Source of the DNA: Nemopilema nomurai
Lineage: Eukaryota; Cnidaria; Scyphozoa; Rhizostomeae; Rhizostomatidae
Length of the DNA stretch: 64,000 bases
Assembly (NCBI GenBank): GCA_003864495.1
Contig: ML133401.1
Location: 3,587,189-3,651,188 of the forward strand
Direction: 5' to 3'
This document shows, piece by piece, positions 1-12,934 of the stretch (position 1 is the stretch's first letter; each line of letters opens with the position of its first letter). A program made the translations under genes and the position numbers. The notes beneath the pieces were generated by a model. The model ran no database searches. It was not told the DNA's origin and saw only the letters and a program-made list of their open reading frames with translations.

Positions 1-239
1 ATTCTCCTTCCATGTTTTCTTTCCCTTGCACGTACCCTGAACGTTCTCAATCGCTTGTGACTCCGCAGCAAACAGCTTTGGTGCGCATCGTTCTTGTGAA
101 CCCGCAACTCCTCGCATACTACCCGATTCAAACACAAGTTGTTCTGATGGTTGACATAAGATCAAGTGATCTAAATTGTGGATTGGCATAGAAAAGCAAA
201 TTGCTGGATCAACTACAAACAAAGAAAGCTTCTTGTTAC

Positions 240-3200
240 CTGATTCTTCTCCAGAGTTTGCCCTTCTTTCTGTTTTTGTTTGAGATCATCAATTTGCCTT
301 AGTTTCTACAGAAATGATTGAAAGTTAGGTGACAGAACGAGAAGAGTCATTGAGAAATTAGAACCATCTCATCGTTACACGAGCAAAATACACGCGCACA
401 GAACACAAAATACAATTATAGCCGTGTTGAATGCAGAAGGGGTTCATCTTTCTTTAATGAATCAATGAAGAAATGCGTATCATTATTAAACCGTTTCTCC
501 GTAGTCCATAGCCTATTGCTAAGGCGGCCTTAAAGATATCATTCAGGTTTATTGCATGTCATCTTTGACAAAGTATTCATTAGGTAGAGCTGCACCAATT
601 TCCGGTGAATACAACGGGATGATTCTAAGTTGCTACTCTGACCTTAATTCAGTCATCAGACAACTTAGATCCTAATTACCTCAATCATTTCAGTAGACGG
701 TGGATAACTTCTCGACTGGAACACATGATTATTTCACTCAAATGTTTTAAATCTAGGCCACCCTCTATTTGTCTTTGTGTATTTGTCTTACTTATATCAA
801 CTAACCTCCTTCAACGTCAAATAGGAACCATAAGTTCTTCAAAGAAAAAATGATCTACACACGACAAAGGCACAAACCTTCTTTAAGTTCTTAATTTTTT
901 TCTCGTTTTCTGTCATTGGAGCTAAAGAGCTCGGTTGTTGCTGCGTTGAAAAAACCGAACTCAATCAAAGCGGTTCTCGAGAAGCGAACATGCAACTCTA
1001 AAGTCTAAAAGATTCTATCCAAAATACATGTTTTACATCTAGGCTGTGAATATTCCAAAAGCTTTTGCACAGTACGTTGTTTTGGTATTGCTAAGCGTAG
1101 CCTCGTTATCGTTATGTTGTTGTTGTTGTTGTTGTTGTTCTAAATATAATGATGTTTTGTTGAAAGCTTAAAAGGACTCGGGTCGGCTCGAAGTAAGAGA
1201 GAAATCAGACATGTATTGCATAATGTAGCCACTTATTGATTAGCTTAATCTTGCTTGTTCGCTGCATTGTAAGGCCTCTCATTTCCACACTTCTGATATA
1301 CAAATCCAAAGTGAACATGACATATTTACGACCCAGTGCAAAACCAGAGTCCGAAAAAGTTAAACCTTCTCCGCTGAAATTTTATAATTCAAACTTTCCT
1401 CGTTACCAACTCAAAAAAAAAATTGTCATGGTTGCTTTCATTGTTTATGACAAAAATTACTTATAAGTCTTCCTCAAATATGACATTAACAGGCAAGATC
1501 TCCCAGCCGTGGAGCTGTTCAAAACAAAAGGTTAAATGCAGTTATCCTATTACAGTATCCGTATGGTTTGTCTCAAAACGCCACAAAGAGAACTTTCTGA
1601 CTAGACACAGACTAAGCCTTCACACGGAAAAACCTTTCACCCGCTGATAGAATTTCTAACATCAACTCACCACAGATTGTTGCGGGTTCGTTTCAGCTTG
1701 CTTCCCCTTCGCCTCCCTCTTCTTCTTGTTCTTCAAAGCTGCCCCTGACAGTTCTGTTGGCTTTGCGTTCTGAGCCGGCTCTTCCTCGTGCTGAAAAGGA
1801 CGCGAGACAAGGTCCAGAAACCAACAGCAACAAATTCAGAATAACTGAATACATAACAACTCGGAAAGAGGTTGTTGCTCGCCCACTTGAAAGCGAGGCA
1901 CAGACTCACCAGCTTTACGCCCTCTGATCCAGACGCTCTGGCTGATGGGGGCCTGTAGGCCTGAACTTTGGCTAAAAAGCAAAAACGTCACCAGATTAGC
2001 TGTTAGAATAGTGACTTAGTTACAAAGAAATCAGTTTGAGATACGCATCCAAACGTTAGCAAGAATCTGACGGTGTATAGCGGCCTTGAGGCGCACATCC
2101 AGATACAGCCATCATAAAATTCCAGAGAGCGTAACTCCTCTATAAAAATAATTCATAATTTGAAAATGGACTTTTCTCTACAATGCTGAGGTTATGGTAA
2201 GGAGAATTTAAATAAATGAACATCAAGCCTATGGTAACAGAACCGTAGTACGTGCAATGCGGACAACACCCCCTCCCCCCATTTAAAGCACGCGTACGAA
2301 CTTACTACGGGATAAACACACAATCAACAAAGAATCACTCAATACAAGGCTCAATCCAGAAACATGATCTTTTACACAGATTTAAGGTGTATAAAGCGGA
2401 TTATAACTTGCAGGTCATAAGCAAAACTCGCACCAAAGTTGTGGCACGCAAAACTTGTGAAGATAAACACGAAATGTAAAACTGTGAATAGAAACTGCAT
2501 ATGCTGTACCGGGGGTAATGATCGGCTTTGACACTGAAACGATTGCGCACTCTTTGTAAACACCTTCCAAGGCAGGCTGCCAGTTGATCTGTGAAGTATA
2601 AAGCGTAGAGGTGATTTGATAAAAGGGATTAGACTTCAGTTTAAAAGCATGACTCATACAATTCGATTATTCATAAATATACAACACAGACTTGCTAAGT
2701 TCTAATTTACTTTCATTGGCTTGTCTGGCCACCGAAAAACAAGGTATAATTTTTACAGTAAGAAGCAAGGATGGGAAACATTCCAGTCCAATAACGGAAA
2801 GAAACGACTCGCAAGTTTTAACATTCGCTTTAAAATTGGTAAAATTAAATGAAACAGAATAAGATTGAAACAAAACAAACGGTGCACAGTACATGATTTA
2901 TTGGCAAAGATGAATATCATTTTTAAGTGGAAGGACACAAACCTGGTATAGCTCATGACCTTTTTCGTATGCACATTCGTGGATAACGTTTCCAGTGTAA
3001 TGCCAAATTTTGTACCTGTTGTTTTGAAAATATGAGCAAGTCAGGTTCGTGGTACGGAGCTTCACAATAGCTAGAAAAAGCAGAACCAGTTTCTGCATAT
3101 TTAAAGCACTTTTTCGTCCAACAGTCCCAGAGTAAAAAGCCAATAAATTGTCAGCTTTCAGTAATTTTCCGAAGTTGAATACTCTGTGGAGTGTCGGACG

Positions 3201-6200
3201 AAAAATATAGTTGAAAACTGTTGTAAAGTTTTAAAAATAATGGCTCAAAGTTTAAGCAAGATCTCCAAACAACCACGCTTATTATTATATTAAGTTAAGT
3301 GCGAGGCTGGCTCAGTTGTTAGAGGCGAGGCCCTGGCATGACCAAACTTTCAGCCAGAGTGAGGAGAGTCGCCAGCTCTCTGTAATTCCAGGCATAAGGA
3401 ATCACGAGGTGTGGTCACATCGAGAGGAACGACCAGGACAATGCTCAATAAACTTAAAGGCTTCTCAGTGTCCTAAAAACTACCTTCGGAAGCAAGGTAG
3501 AAACAAATACCAAGGCATAGCAGGCAGGCCATGTTAAATAGAAAGGAAACAGTCTGGTTTTAAGTGTAGCACTTACCCATTGCCAATCTTAAGCCTGGGC
3601 GCCGTTGTCGCAGTAAGAAAATGTATTCCATCTGGCGCCCATTCAAAGTACGTCGAGTCTGAAGCCTAGGATGACAGGCAATATGTACAATCAAACACGA
3701 ACGACAAAGACACCAGATACGTAGAGTATAAAAACAGATCATTTACAGCTGCACTAGAAGTGCGGCACATTGAATTCTACATGTATCACTTTTGATAGTT
3801 TGTTAGACTAATTAGAAATTTCTACTTGTTAAAGTCATTTTGAAGCTCAAATAACTATTACCAGAAATTATTACAAGAATTTACAAAAAAGAATTTTTAC
3901 ACTTTTACGCTCAAAGTGTAACAAATAATCTTTAAAAAAAACCATCAACTTTGAAGGTTAAAAAGCCAAAGTTAGGGATAGAGAAAGGTCTCAAACTATA
4001 CCTGCGGTTTACTTATAAGCTTCTTGTCTTTTACATTCCAGATTTCCTATTTCACAAAGAAAATGTATAAAAAACAATGTACAAGACTTTATCACTGATA
4101 AATCTTAATTTTTCATTGATTAAGAAGAGAACAGATGACATGAGAACAGCGAACGCTTAAAATGATTTTCAAAACCTATAAATATCTCCTACTATAGTTG
4201 TCAATATTTAATACATAATTACACAATTGTCAATTGCTAGAAAAAGCGGAACTATTTTTCGCGTACTTAAAAGTACTTTTTTCGTCCGACACTCCTCAGA
4301 GTATGCAAACGTCGGAAGATAACCAAAAACTGTTGCCGAATTTCGTATAATTGGGCAAGCTAGGTCGTCCTTTCACCTAGGTCGTCCTTTTGGAGTCTGT
4401 CTATATTTCAATGGAAAATCCCATTCTTTGTAGACAGAAATAGTTCGTCTTTTCCTTTGGGCTCTTCTAAAGTTAGGTGTTAAGTAACGCAGATTGGTCC
4501 ATTATAACCAATCACGCGCTCTGCTTATCACCCTCTAGTGTTTTCGATCCGCATCTGGATATTTAATCGGTCAGTTTTTGGTTATCTTCCGACGTTTGCA
4601 TACTCTGAGGAGCGTCGGACGAAAAAAGTACTTTTAAGTATGCGAAAAATAGCTCCGCTTTTTCTAGCAATTGTGAAGTTTTGTACCACAAAGCACTTGT
4701 TCACAATTGTCAATATATGATTATCAATGTTTTGTTACAAAAAGCACACGAAAATCTCAGTAAAAGCCAGCGTAATTCGATTTAAAGTACACAAAACGGA
4801 CTAAAAGAGACATCTTCATATGTAAAAAAAACAACAAATTAAGAAAACTAACCATTATTCCACGAAGATTGCCAAAGCCAGCCAAACAAAGAAGTGTATA
4901 TTCATCAAGGCACTAACATCATCTCAAATCAATGTTAACAGGCATGCAATTTCAAAAAGGAAAAACTAGTTTGAGTATTTAAGAAACTTTGGAATTACAA
5001 TCCCAAAGCTTTGTTTGTTTAATAGCACGTGTCACAGTCAGTACACTTATAGCTAACAAGCTTATCAAATTCAGATTTAAAGCCATGGAATCTTTCTGTT
5101 AGTTTTCAATATTCCACCTAACATCGACACATGGCGCTAAAAACTACCTGACTTAAAGATACCGAAATTTGATCGTTTCTTGCTGCCATTAAAAAAATGC
5201 CAAGCCAAACAAGACTACAATATTTTTTGGAAACCTCTAGACCTACATTTGCGAACTGTCTTTTCGGAAATTTTGTATATCAAGCTTTAGATGACAGAAA
5301 AATAGCAATAACGCTTCCGGCGACATCTTAATGCGATGCAATTTTATATGGATTCCAGAAGGAAAAGATTTGAAGATGGAAGAGTTGGAATTTGAAAAGG
5401 ATATTGCTACCGTATGTATTATAATAGCACAGATTTCTTGGACCAGTTCCAAAATCGAAAACTGGCTCACACTTGTTGTTGAAGATTTTCGCCTTCGCTG
5501 GCATGTCTAGTTAGAATGTTAAGGTCTATTCCAGGTGCTTTTGACTCAGCTAAGCATCTTTAAAAATACTCTGAAAAAATTAAAATTGCTAGGGCAAGTG
5601 GCACCATCAATTTGAGATAACAATACTTCAAATATATATGAAAAATGTTAGCATGCAATTTAGGGATCCGCTTTTCTGCGCAGCTCTCAGATCAAATTCA
5701 CATCAATTCAAAGTCACATGTTTCTTATAAACACATTCTACCTATATGCTGCATGTACAAGAAATTTCGTATCAACAGTTAAATTTAGGATCATTTCGTT
5801 CCAAAAATCCCAAGCGCGTACGGGTCTACCAACACCGCACTGAGCAGCAATAACCATAGTGGAAAAAGGAAGGATTTCTATGTAACAATATCCCTTAGAG
5901 AGCGGATGACCCATAAACCGATATATAATATAGCTTGGTATAGCTTCGTCCATTCAAAATTTAAGTTATACATTTATAATAATCGAATAACCATCTGAAT
6001 ATTGATGCAAACGAAATACAAAAGCATGATTGAATTTCGAATCCATAGGAATCGCAACCACTTGACTGCCGGACATTGAAAAGATACAGCCGTAGACGAC
6101 ACAAAATTCTGCAGAATTCGGATTCCAATCCACACAATAAACTGGGCCCTTTTTATCTGAAAACAAGAATGCAAAAATTTACTACTTATTAAATTTTAAA

Positions 6201-9200
6201 AGAATAGATTTACACTAACCAAATTCTCAACAAAAAACACGCAAACTGATCCTTCTACAGCTTTGTATCACATAAGCTTGATACTTCTGAGTGATCTCCA
6301 GGGATGTCAGGAAAATATAAAGGCTAGACAGCACCAGCGATTGCATGCAGAAAATAAACATTTTTCGGGTTGGGTCATGTCGAGAGTCAGGGTGGTGGTA
6401 ATGACTGACAAAGAACCTCTGAAAATAAACAGACCGCTTTTGAAAACGCAGTTCCTTTTAACTTGCATCTTGTCAGTGATCTACATCACTTACCAAAAGG
6501 AACAAGGTTAGCTTCCCCTTTGACGCTGACAAAATGCAGCGACTGTTCTCCATAGTAAGATGCTCCGGTGGTGTCCATATCTGTGCTTGACAAGACCAAC
6601 AAGCAAGTGCCTAGAAAATTAAGCATAGTAAACACTCTGCAGACAACAACGCCACCCAGACGTTAGCCCCAGTCTCCAAATAGTTTGGGGTCTGGAGCTC
6701 AGGCTTACTAGATGCGAGCGTCAGACATTTTCGTTGGCCTGAAAGAACCCCGACAGGAGGCTTGTCTCAGTATTCAAGCAGCAAGTGCCGAAGAGAACGA
6801 ATTTGCCTGAGAATAATTACGACACAAGGCTGAAAAGTCTAGTTTCAATGCACAAACAGCGTAACTCGACGATCGACACAAATTCTAAGTAAAACATACT
6901 TAGTAAAAAAGATTGGCATTAGCGAAGCTCGCCCCAAAACAGACTTGACCAGTGACCAACAATGTTAACCGAAAAGGGACTTTTGCAACGTTCCATATAT
7001 ACAAATAATAAGTAAAATAAAATTGATTTTCAAAGCAGCTTGAACAAAGGGCATAAATGAAGCCTATAATTACCAACATTTTGAAGCAAATGTGGCTCTG
7101 TTTTTTCAAGAGCTTCGAATATTAGAGAATGAATCATAAACTAAATGCTGACTTACAAGTATCCTTCTAGGCACTTTCTAGTTTTCTTGAAAAACAAAGA
7201 CCCTACCTTTTTTGTTCCAAAACATCTCAATTTTATCTGCTTTAAAGAAACTTCTGTTAGCCAAAGCTTGAGGACCCTCTAAGTTTGGGTATTGAAACAG
7301 GCGAACAAACGACGGTGCTGCCTAAACGAAGAGAGGGGAAATAAATTACTTTCAAATAATCAAAACATTAAGGTACAACATCGACAATGAAGAGTGATGA
7401 TTGGCTTAACTCGTACGAGTTCCCTAGACATAAACAAGAAACTTGCATCCTAAATGACAGCCGAAAATACACAGAAATAAACATTACATACAATGTTAAA
7501 AAATCTAAAAGCTGAGAAATTTTAAAACTAGTACTGAGCACGTTAACTTTAAATTCACTTTACTTTTGCTTGAGTTTCAATGATATTAAGAGTGCTAATA
7601 GTGAACCTTTCTATAGTTAATGACTTATAAACCATTTGATTTTGAAAAATGTTTTCAAAAAGAAAAAATTTGCAATGTTTTAGCTTGTTAGATCTGGAAG
7701 ATCAAATTAATTTATCATATCATATCCTTTAAACACTTTTTTTGGGTTAATATGAAAATATGTTCCCTGCAAAGGCCACTAACAAATCAGAAAATGAGAT
7801 AGAAAGAGGTTTAACGAACTAACAAAACAAAACTTCAATCTTCATTTTCTATCAGGAGTGGGACTGAAGAAAAAACTTGTAGCCATATGGTGTGGTGAAT
7901 AATTGACGAAGAAATATGATATGAAAAATTGTGATTTAAGACTGAAGAGTCTTGACCTAAATTGCAAGTGGTTGATTCGTCCATACCTTTGTTCCCTTCA
8001 CAAATATTGCTACTTTATATGGTGGAGGACCAGGTGCCAATGAGAAGTTAGTCACATTCTGCTGATAAAGCTTTTTAGACACAGAGCCTGCAACATAATG
8101 AGATAGATGATAATCAATTCAAAGCAGTCAGGCTATTGAAAAATGCTTGTTCGTGGTATGACACCTTTACGCAAGCTTTACAGATGCCTAGCAGATACAG
8201 GTAACCACCCTGGATCAATATACCGTAATGAAAAGTGATGTAGTTACAGAAGCTTTCTAGGGTGAAAGCAATTGCTAGAGTAGATATAGTGATAATGTGG
8301 CGTGTGATTGAAAATTAGAACTCACTATAACAGTGTGGCAAATATAAGATGACATTAATTTACTTTCATGTACCAGAGACACTTGAAAGGTTGGCCAGGC
8401 TTGGCCACTTGAGGCGGGCTACCTGGTTACTGATTTCTAATGAAACAGTCCACCTTGATTTTCTTTTATCATTTTATCTGCCAATTAAATACTTCCAGAC
8501 TTTTTCGCTCGCTAAATGATTCGCAATAAGGCCCCCGCTTACACATGAACGCAATCTTCTTCGCCTTCCTTTCAGCTCTTTTAACGGGAAAGTAGGATGC
8601 TCATACGGAAACGGAACGATTGCATAGCAATTTTGTTTTGGTGTTGGTTTTTATTTCCTTTGTCGAACTTTGGTTTGGGTTTAGATGGAAACGCGATCAT
8701 GAACTCGTAAAAACTGAAAATTTCATCAAATGTCAGATCTGGAAATAGGGGAGAACTTCAAAATGGTAAAATTTCAAAGAAAATAAAAGCGAAATGGAAA
8801 GAAAGCGATGGGGAATAATTTACAGTGGACTGATGATGATACACCATTGCTTCCTTTGCGAGGCCTCGCCTATATCTTGAAGCAAATAAAGCTATAAGTC
8901 CACGGATGGACTGGTACTATTAGAAGTGTCCCCGTTTGAACCGAGCCCAAGAGTACTCCACATTTTGAAGCGATGCGGAAAGGGGCAGGACATTTTACCC
9001 ATAATATCCCAAATATGTTTATTGATTTTGAATGATGTCACGCAGTTTGAAGCGAAGTAACTCTACCTTTCCAACCACCCATTCGGTAATACCATAACAA
9101 ACCACCCGGTAATACCACCTTTGCTTCACAAAAAAACTTGAAGAATCTAACTCCAGACGGTTCATAAGTTATGTACTTTTTAGATTTAACGCAAATCATA

Positions 9201-12200
9201 TCTCACAACGTTAATTGGAAATTTTGAATTTCTCAGTTAAAGACATAATTTAGAACTACAAATTAACCCAGACAGGCTTCCGTGGCTTTGGGATCAAAAA
9301 ACAGCATCAAAAGACCCATTTGCTTTTTTGAACTATTCACAATCCAGAAGCTTTGCACCTAATCGCTAACAACTTGAAAAAGATAATGTTGCTTTGTAGA
9401 TACTTTGACTTTCTTTCTTGGAGATGATATCACATACTGCGAATTCTTTGTTTAAATGTTCCAAAATTTAAGTAAAAATCCCGTTTGAGCTCTCACAGTG
9501 AAAGAACAAAGAAAAGTTATTTTTTGGGCCTCCTTTATCACCTATATGAGAGATCAAACATTTGTGATTTATTTCTACAACTGCTTCACAGCATTTGCAA
9601 AGCAGCTTTATGAATTGTACAAATAGTCCACCTAACATCCATTTGAGGAGGCCGACTTTACTGCTTTTCTGTTCAATGTTTTTTGCCAGGCAAGGTTGCA
9701 ATTATGGAACATGGCTATAACCACTGATCTCTATAAGAGACTGGATCAAGCTTCTACCGTTACAGATTGAGGTTGCTTGTCCACGTGGGACCCACCGTAG
9801 AGTGTGGGCCTACATAAGAAAACTCTGTCAAGTTAAGTTATTGGATGTAAAGTTGAAAAACAGACCAGAACTGTAACTATAAAGATTTCCCAAAGTCAGT
9901 TTAGCTCTCATGTCGGCTCCTTTTCGTCGTGTCGGTGAACGGTGGGTCCCACGATTCTAGGGCCTAATCAAATTTGGCGGGCCTCGATTCTCATGTGGGT
10001 CAAACAATAAGAAGCTCTATCCAGTCTTTTATAGAGATCAGTGGGTTATGACAAGCGTCACTAGCAACTGAGTGAAGACTGAAGATGATGTGATGAACAG
10101 TGCTACTTACTAAAATCCCTATTTTCATAAAAATGAACTTCATTGTTGACACATCTAGCAGACAAAAGCTCATCACTAGACCACTGTGGCTCCCTAAAAA
10201 AGACATGGGCATCAACAGAGCAGCTGGAAAGCCTTTGATTTATCTGGCTTGATTTACAGTCCAATTTGTTATATTGTAGCATCATCTATTGCAGCATGAA
10301 ATATTCAGACAATCTTAAATAATTTACTGGGCAAACTTTTGTCTGAAAATCATAGCTTTATAAAAAAATATTTATATTTTTCCCCACAAAGAGTTAACTC
10401 CCATTGCATCCCTACAAGAGATAAATATTTAGTATTGCACATCATTGTACATACAAAATATTGACATGCTAAATTTATGTCAGAGATAACTCCAAACAAA
10501 GAAAGGGGCAAAGTAAAAAGCCTAATAAAGGAAAATAAAAGCCTACCATGTATCTTGTCTTTTTTGAACAAAACTTTTCACACAACATCCATCACCAACT
10601 CGAAGGATTTCCATGTTATTGAACCCTTTGGGGTTATCAGGTGTTGTATAATATCCTTCCCATGTGGAAAAATAATTTCCCCATGATGAAAATGATAAAT
10701 GAGAAAGCTTTTGCTTTGGTACATCAAAGAGTTTTTTGTTTTCTTTCAAATCAAAAACCTGTAAGCTGTAAAAAAAGGAAAGGTATACACTTCAAAACAC
10801 TGCTGGACCTGATATAAGAAACAAAAGATGATCTATCAAATTGTAAAGACTTTGATAAAAATGATTCTGGAAATTCAAATGACAACAGAAATTTTCCAAA
10901 TCCATTACAAGAATCTGCAGTGTCTTTGCCAATAGCTGTTCCAATGACAGACACACTGCTTTAACAACTAAAGTGCGAGGCCGATGATTTGCCCATAGTG
11001 CTTTGTAAATATAGGACTATAATGTTTTCAGATTTAATAACCATTAGATTAACTTAAAAAATGAGGATGAGAAGACTTAAACCATTCTCTTCAGCAGCTT
11101 TTGTTCACATACAAATAGCTAGGATATGTTGATAAAGATCCCTTGGTGAGTTAGGGATCAGATAAATAAAATTTGGTAAAAAATTAAAAAATTTGGTAAA
11201 AAATTAAAAATTTGGTAAAAAATTAAAAAAATTGAAAGGTTCCTAGTCAGATAAAAAATTTGAATAGCTGAATTGATTGCCTACTGTTTTTACAAATTAA
11301 AATGATACATCAATAGAACTTTGTCAACATTTTTCCTATAATTGACTTCATATCCAAGTTCATATCCAAGGAAGAAACAAAAATTGCATTCTCTTTATCT
11401 GATTTTTATTACTTGGTAGACAACAAAAGGATGCTATTGCTTCAAAAAATTTTTTATCATTTTTTAGATTTTTAGAGAATTTTTGATATTATTGTTTTCT
11501 ATCTTTTATTAATAGTAGTAATTCACAAGCTAAAATAATCTGCCAAAACTAGCAAAAAAAATTTAAAAAAACATACATTTGGGAATTGCACCAGGCAAAT
11601 AAGAAGCCATCTTTGCTGAATTTAAAGCATCTGCAGTTCTGAGCTGGGTCACTGAAACATCAACATTTAAAATTATGAAAATATTATAAGTCAACTAAAA
11701 TTGAAGAATTACTTCCTCTTTTTCTGATAAACAAGCAGTTTCAACATTAATAATTGCATTGCAGTTTAGAAATAACTAAATTTCAAGTCACGATATCACA
11801 CACATCGCCACAAAATTGAACCTGGGAGTGGTAAGAATCACCACCCTGGTAGAGGTCAATACAGAATAAAATTTTTGAAGTTGTGCCTTCTAGAGTGGCG
11901 AATAATGAATAAAAACCATTCAGCAATAGACAGTTCAACTATTCTCATTGATTATTAATTTGTAGAAGAAGTTCAGGAGGGGAGGAGTTGTATTAAAACT
12001 AGGGTGATGGATGTTGGGGAAAGGAAAAAAGGGTAATCATTGGTTGAGATTGCACATCTCAATGATATTGAACTGATGGAGAGAATTTTACTTCCTGAAC
12101 TTTGATGCAAATATAAGACATATAATAGAAATATACCTCCAAAATGTTTGTAAATAGATCAAAGAAAATCAAGCAGTATATTAACAATTTGTTCTCTTTT

Positions 12201-12934
12201 TACTTCATACTTAAATTTCATACATCTTTTTATTATATTTAAAAATAATAGAAAGAATGGTAAAAAAGTTTTGATTTCTGAAAAAGTGGGGACTAAATAG
12301 CTAAATATCACAAAAGACGCGCCGTTTAGTCAATAAAACAAATCCTTCCAGCTATATTGTTTCTCACCATAAAACGTCTTCGGGGCTTCCAAAATTTGTT
12401 TTACCGTCAATAACATGGATTCCTTTTGTGCCACGAACTAGAAAAGTGGAATTTAACTAGATAATAGTCTTTTGGAGAAGTGAATGTAAAGAAATAAGAG
12501 CATTTGGCAAAAATAAATACGAGGATCTAACTTCGAACACTGGTGTCCCAGTGAAATGGCACATTCCCTCCATCATTTGATCAAGAAGATCCAGCCCTAA
12601 CCGTTATTGTACCTATAGTTCATCAGGTGGTGCATTTGTCCGATACGGGTATGTGACTGGAGAAGAAATATGGTGCAGTAGAACTTTTCTAGGGCAGTTG
12701 ATGAGGAAATGAGCCCCTTTGAATTCCCTGCAGTCAAATGTTTTTAAAATCTATCATTACTCATGGCGGTGAATTTCTTCGTCGAACGTTATAATAAACT
12801 TCAATCAATTATTCTGGAAAAAGAGTTTCATTCAAAGACCTGTTCAGATTCTAAGAAATTTGTGGCTGAAGGTTCACTTGAAAAATTTGTCACTTACCTG
12901 CAAGAAGTGGAATTCGTTGCTGTCTGGCAGCCAT
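240..12934 (-). CDS. EIF2A: Eukaryotic translation initiation factor 2A (eIF2A), 19 exons, 3' end outside window
   Basis: WD-repeat beta-propeller factor that binds initiator tRNA and supports non-canonical initiation in the cytosol (family knowledge). Exons in transcript order: 12898-12934, 12368-12437, 11577-11651, 10547-10765, 10111-10193, 7987-8087, 7207-7321, 6494-6610, 6088-6156, 5405-5506, 4853-4893, 4002-4046, 3577-3665, 2943-3015, 2510-2588, 1910-1971, 1671-1790, 878-940, 240-305. All phases join; the sum is 1626 nt, or 542 codons. Start is MAARQQRIPLLA, then VRGTKGIHVIDG. Diagnostic stretches include ARCVNNEVHFYEN, APSFVRLFQYPN, GASYYGEQSLHF, FDFGTGPRN, LCLAGFGNLRG, APRLKIGNGYKIWHYTG, KVQAYRPPSAR and a charged C-terminal coiled coil (KKIKNLKK, then LRQIDDLKQKQK). 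Human eIF2A is about 585 aa, so some 25-45 C-terminal residues should lie left of position 1. Intron 10 is AT-AC. Several introns carry MITEs. Confidence 0.93.
1113..1139. repeat. (TTG)n microsatellite
   Basis: Uninterrupted TTG triplets in eIF2A intron 17. No reading frame of interest passes through it. Confidence 0.85.
3037..3215. repeat. Degraded copy of the 4231-4673 MITE family
   Basis: Shares GCTAGAAAAAGC, CTTTTTCGTCC and GAGTGTCGGACGAAAAA in the same order and spacing as the arms of the element at 4231-4673, with the interior mostly lost. It lies immediately upstream (in transcript sense) of eIF2A exon 14, close to its acceptor site. Confidence 0.65.
3299..3420 (+). repeat. tRNA-derived SINE-like fragment
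   Basis: GAGGCTGGCTCAGTTGTTAGAG resembles a tRNA 5' half with a Pol III A box (TGGCTCAGTTG). I could not fold a full tRNA and found no clear B box, so a SINE head or degraded copy is more likely than a functional tRNA. It lies in eIF2A intron 13. Confidence 0.45.
4231..4673. mobile_element. MITE with about 100-bp inverted arms in eIF2A intron 11
   Basis: The left arm starts CAATTGCTAGAAAAAGCGGA; the right arm ends in its reverse complement, TTTTTCTAGCAATTG. The arms extend about 100 bp and include GTCCGACACTCCTCAGAGTA and its complement. The interior carries a block (about 4470-4540) that recurs inverted at 51681-51746. No ORF of note. Degraded relatives lie at about 3040-3215 and 21920-22040. 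Confidence 0.85.
4894..5404 (-). other. Candidate U12-type AT-AC intron (eIF2A intron 10)
   Basis: Reading the minus strand, exon 10 ends at 5405 and the intron opens with ATATCCTTTT, the textbook 5' splice site of AT-AC introns removed by the minor spliceosome. It closes with CCTTGATGAATATACAC before exon 11 at 4893. CCTTGAT fits the U12 branch-site consensus CCTTRAY, and its adenosine lies about 11 nt before the splice site. This junction gives YGSILCLAGFGNLRG, collinear with human eIF2A at this point. The GT-AG alternatives I tried break the frame or insert unmatched residues. Confidence 0.8.
9717..10049. mobile_element. 333-bp MITE in eIF2A intron 5
   Basis: About 38-bp imperfect terminal inverted repeats: ATAACCACTGATCTCTATAA on the left and, reversed, ATAACCCACTGATCTCTATA on the right. 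Both continue into AGACTGGAT...GCTTCT. A second nested inverted pair lies inside (CACGTGGGACCCACCG and CGGTGGGTCCCACG). No ORF. A target-site duplication is not obvious. Confidence 0.8.
11160..11236. repeat. AT-rich tandem repeat in eIF2A intron 3
   Basis: About three tandem copies of a unit near AAATTTGGTAAAAAATTAAAA, roughly 21 bp each. No coding content. Confidence 0.7.

Noticed and set aside
5243..5470. Minus-strand 75-aa frame overlapping eIF2A exon 10
   Set aside because: It is in another frame than FDFGTGPRN and has no domain; a shadow of exon 10 plus intron.
5738..5953. Minus-strand frame with GRPVRAWDFW, resembling the eIF2A GQMEVWD region
   Set aside because: The true exons for that region are at 5405-5506, 4853-4893 and 4002-4046 and match far better; this frame lies in intron 9 and is separated by stops.
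10751..10954. Open frame on the minus strand next to eIF2A exon 4 (VIGTAIGKDTADSCNGF...)
   Set aside because: Phase 2 of exon 3 (ending 11577) joins exon 4 (10765) directly and gives a gapless match to eIF2A; adding this frame would insert about 40 unmatched residues and needs a poor donor.
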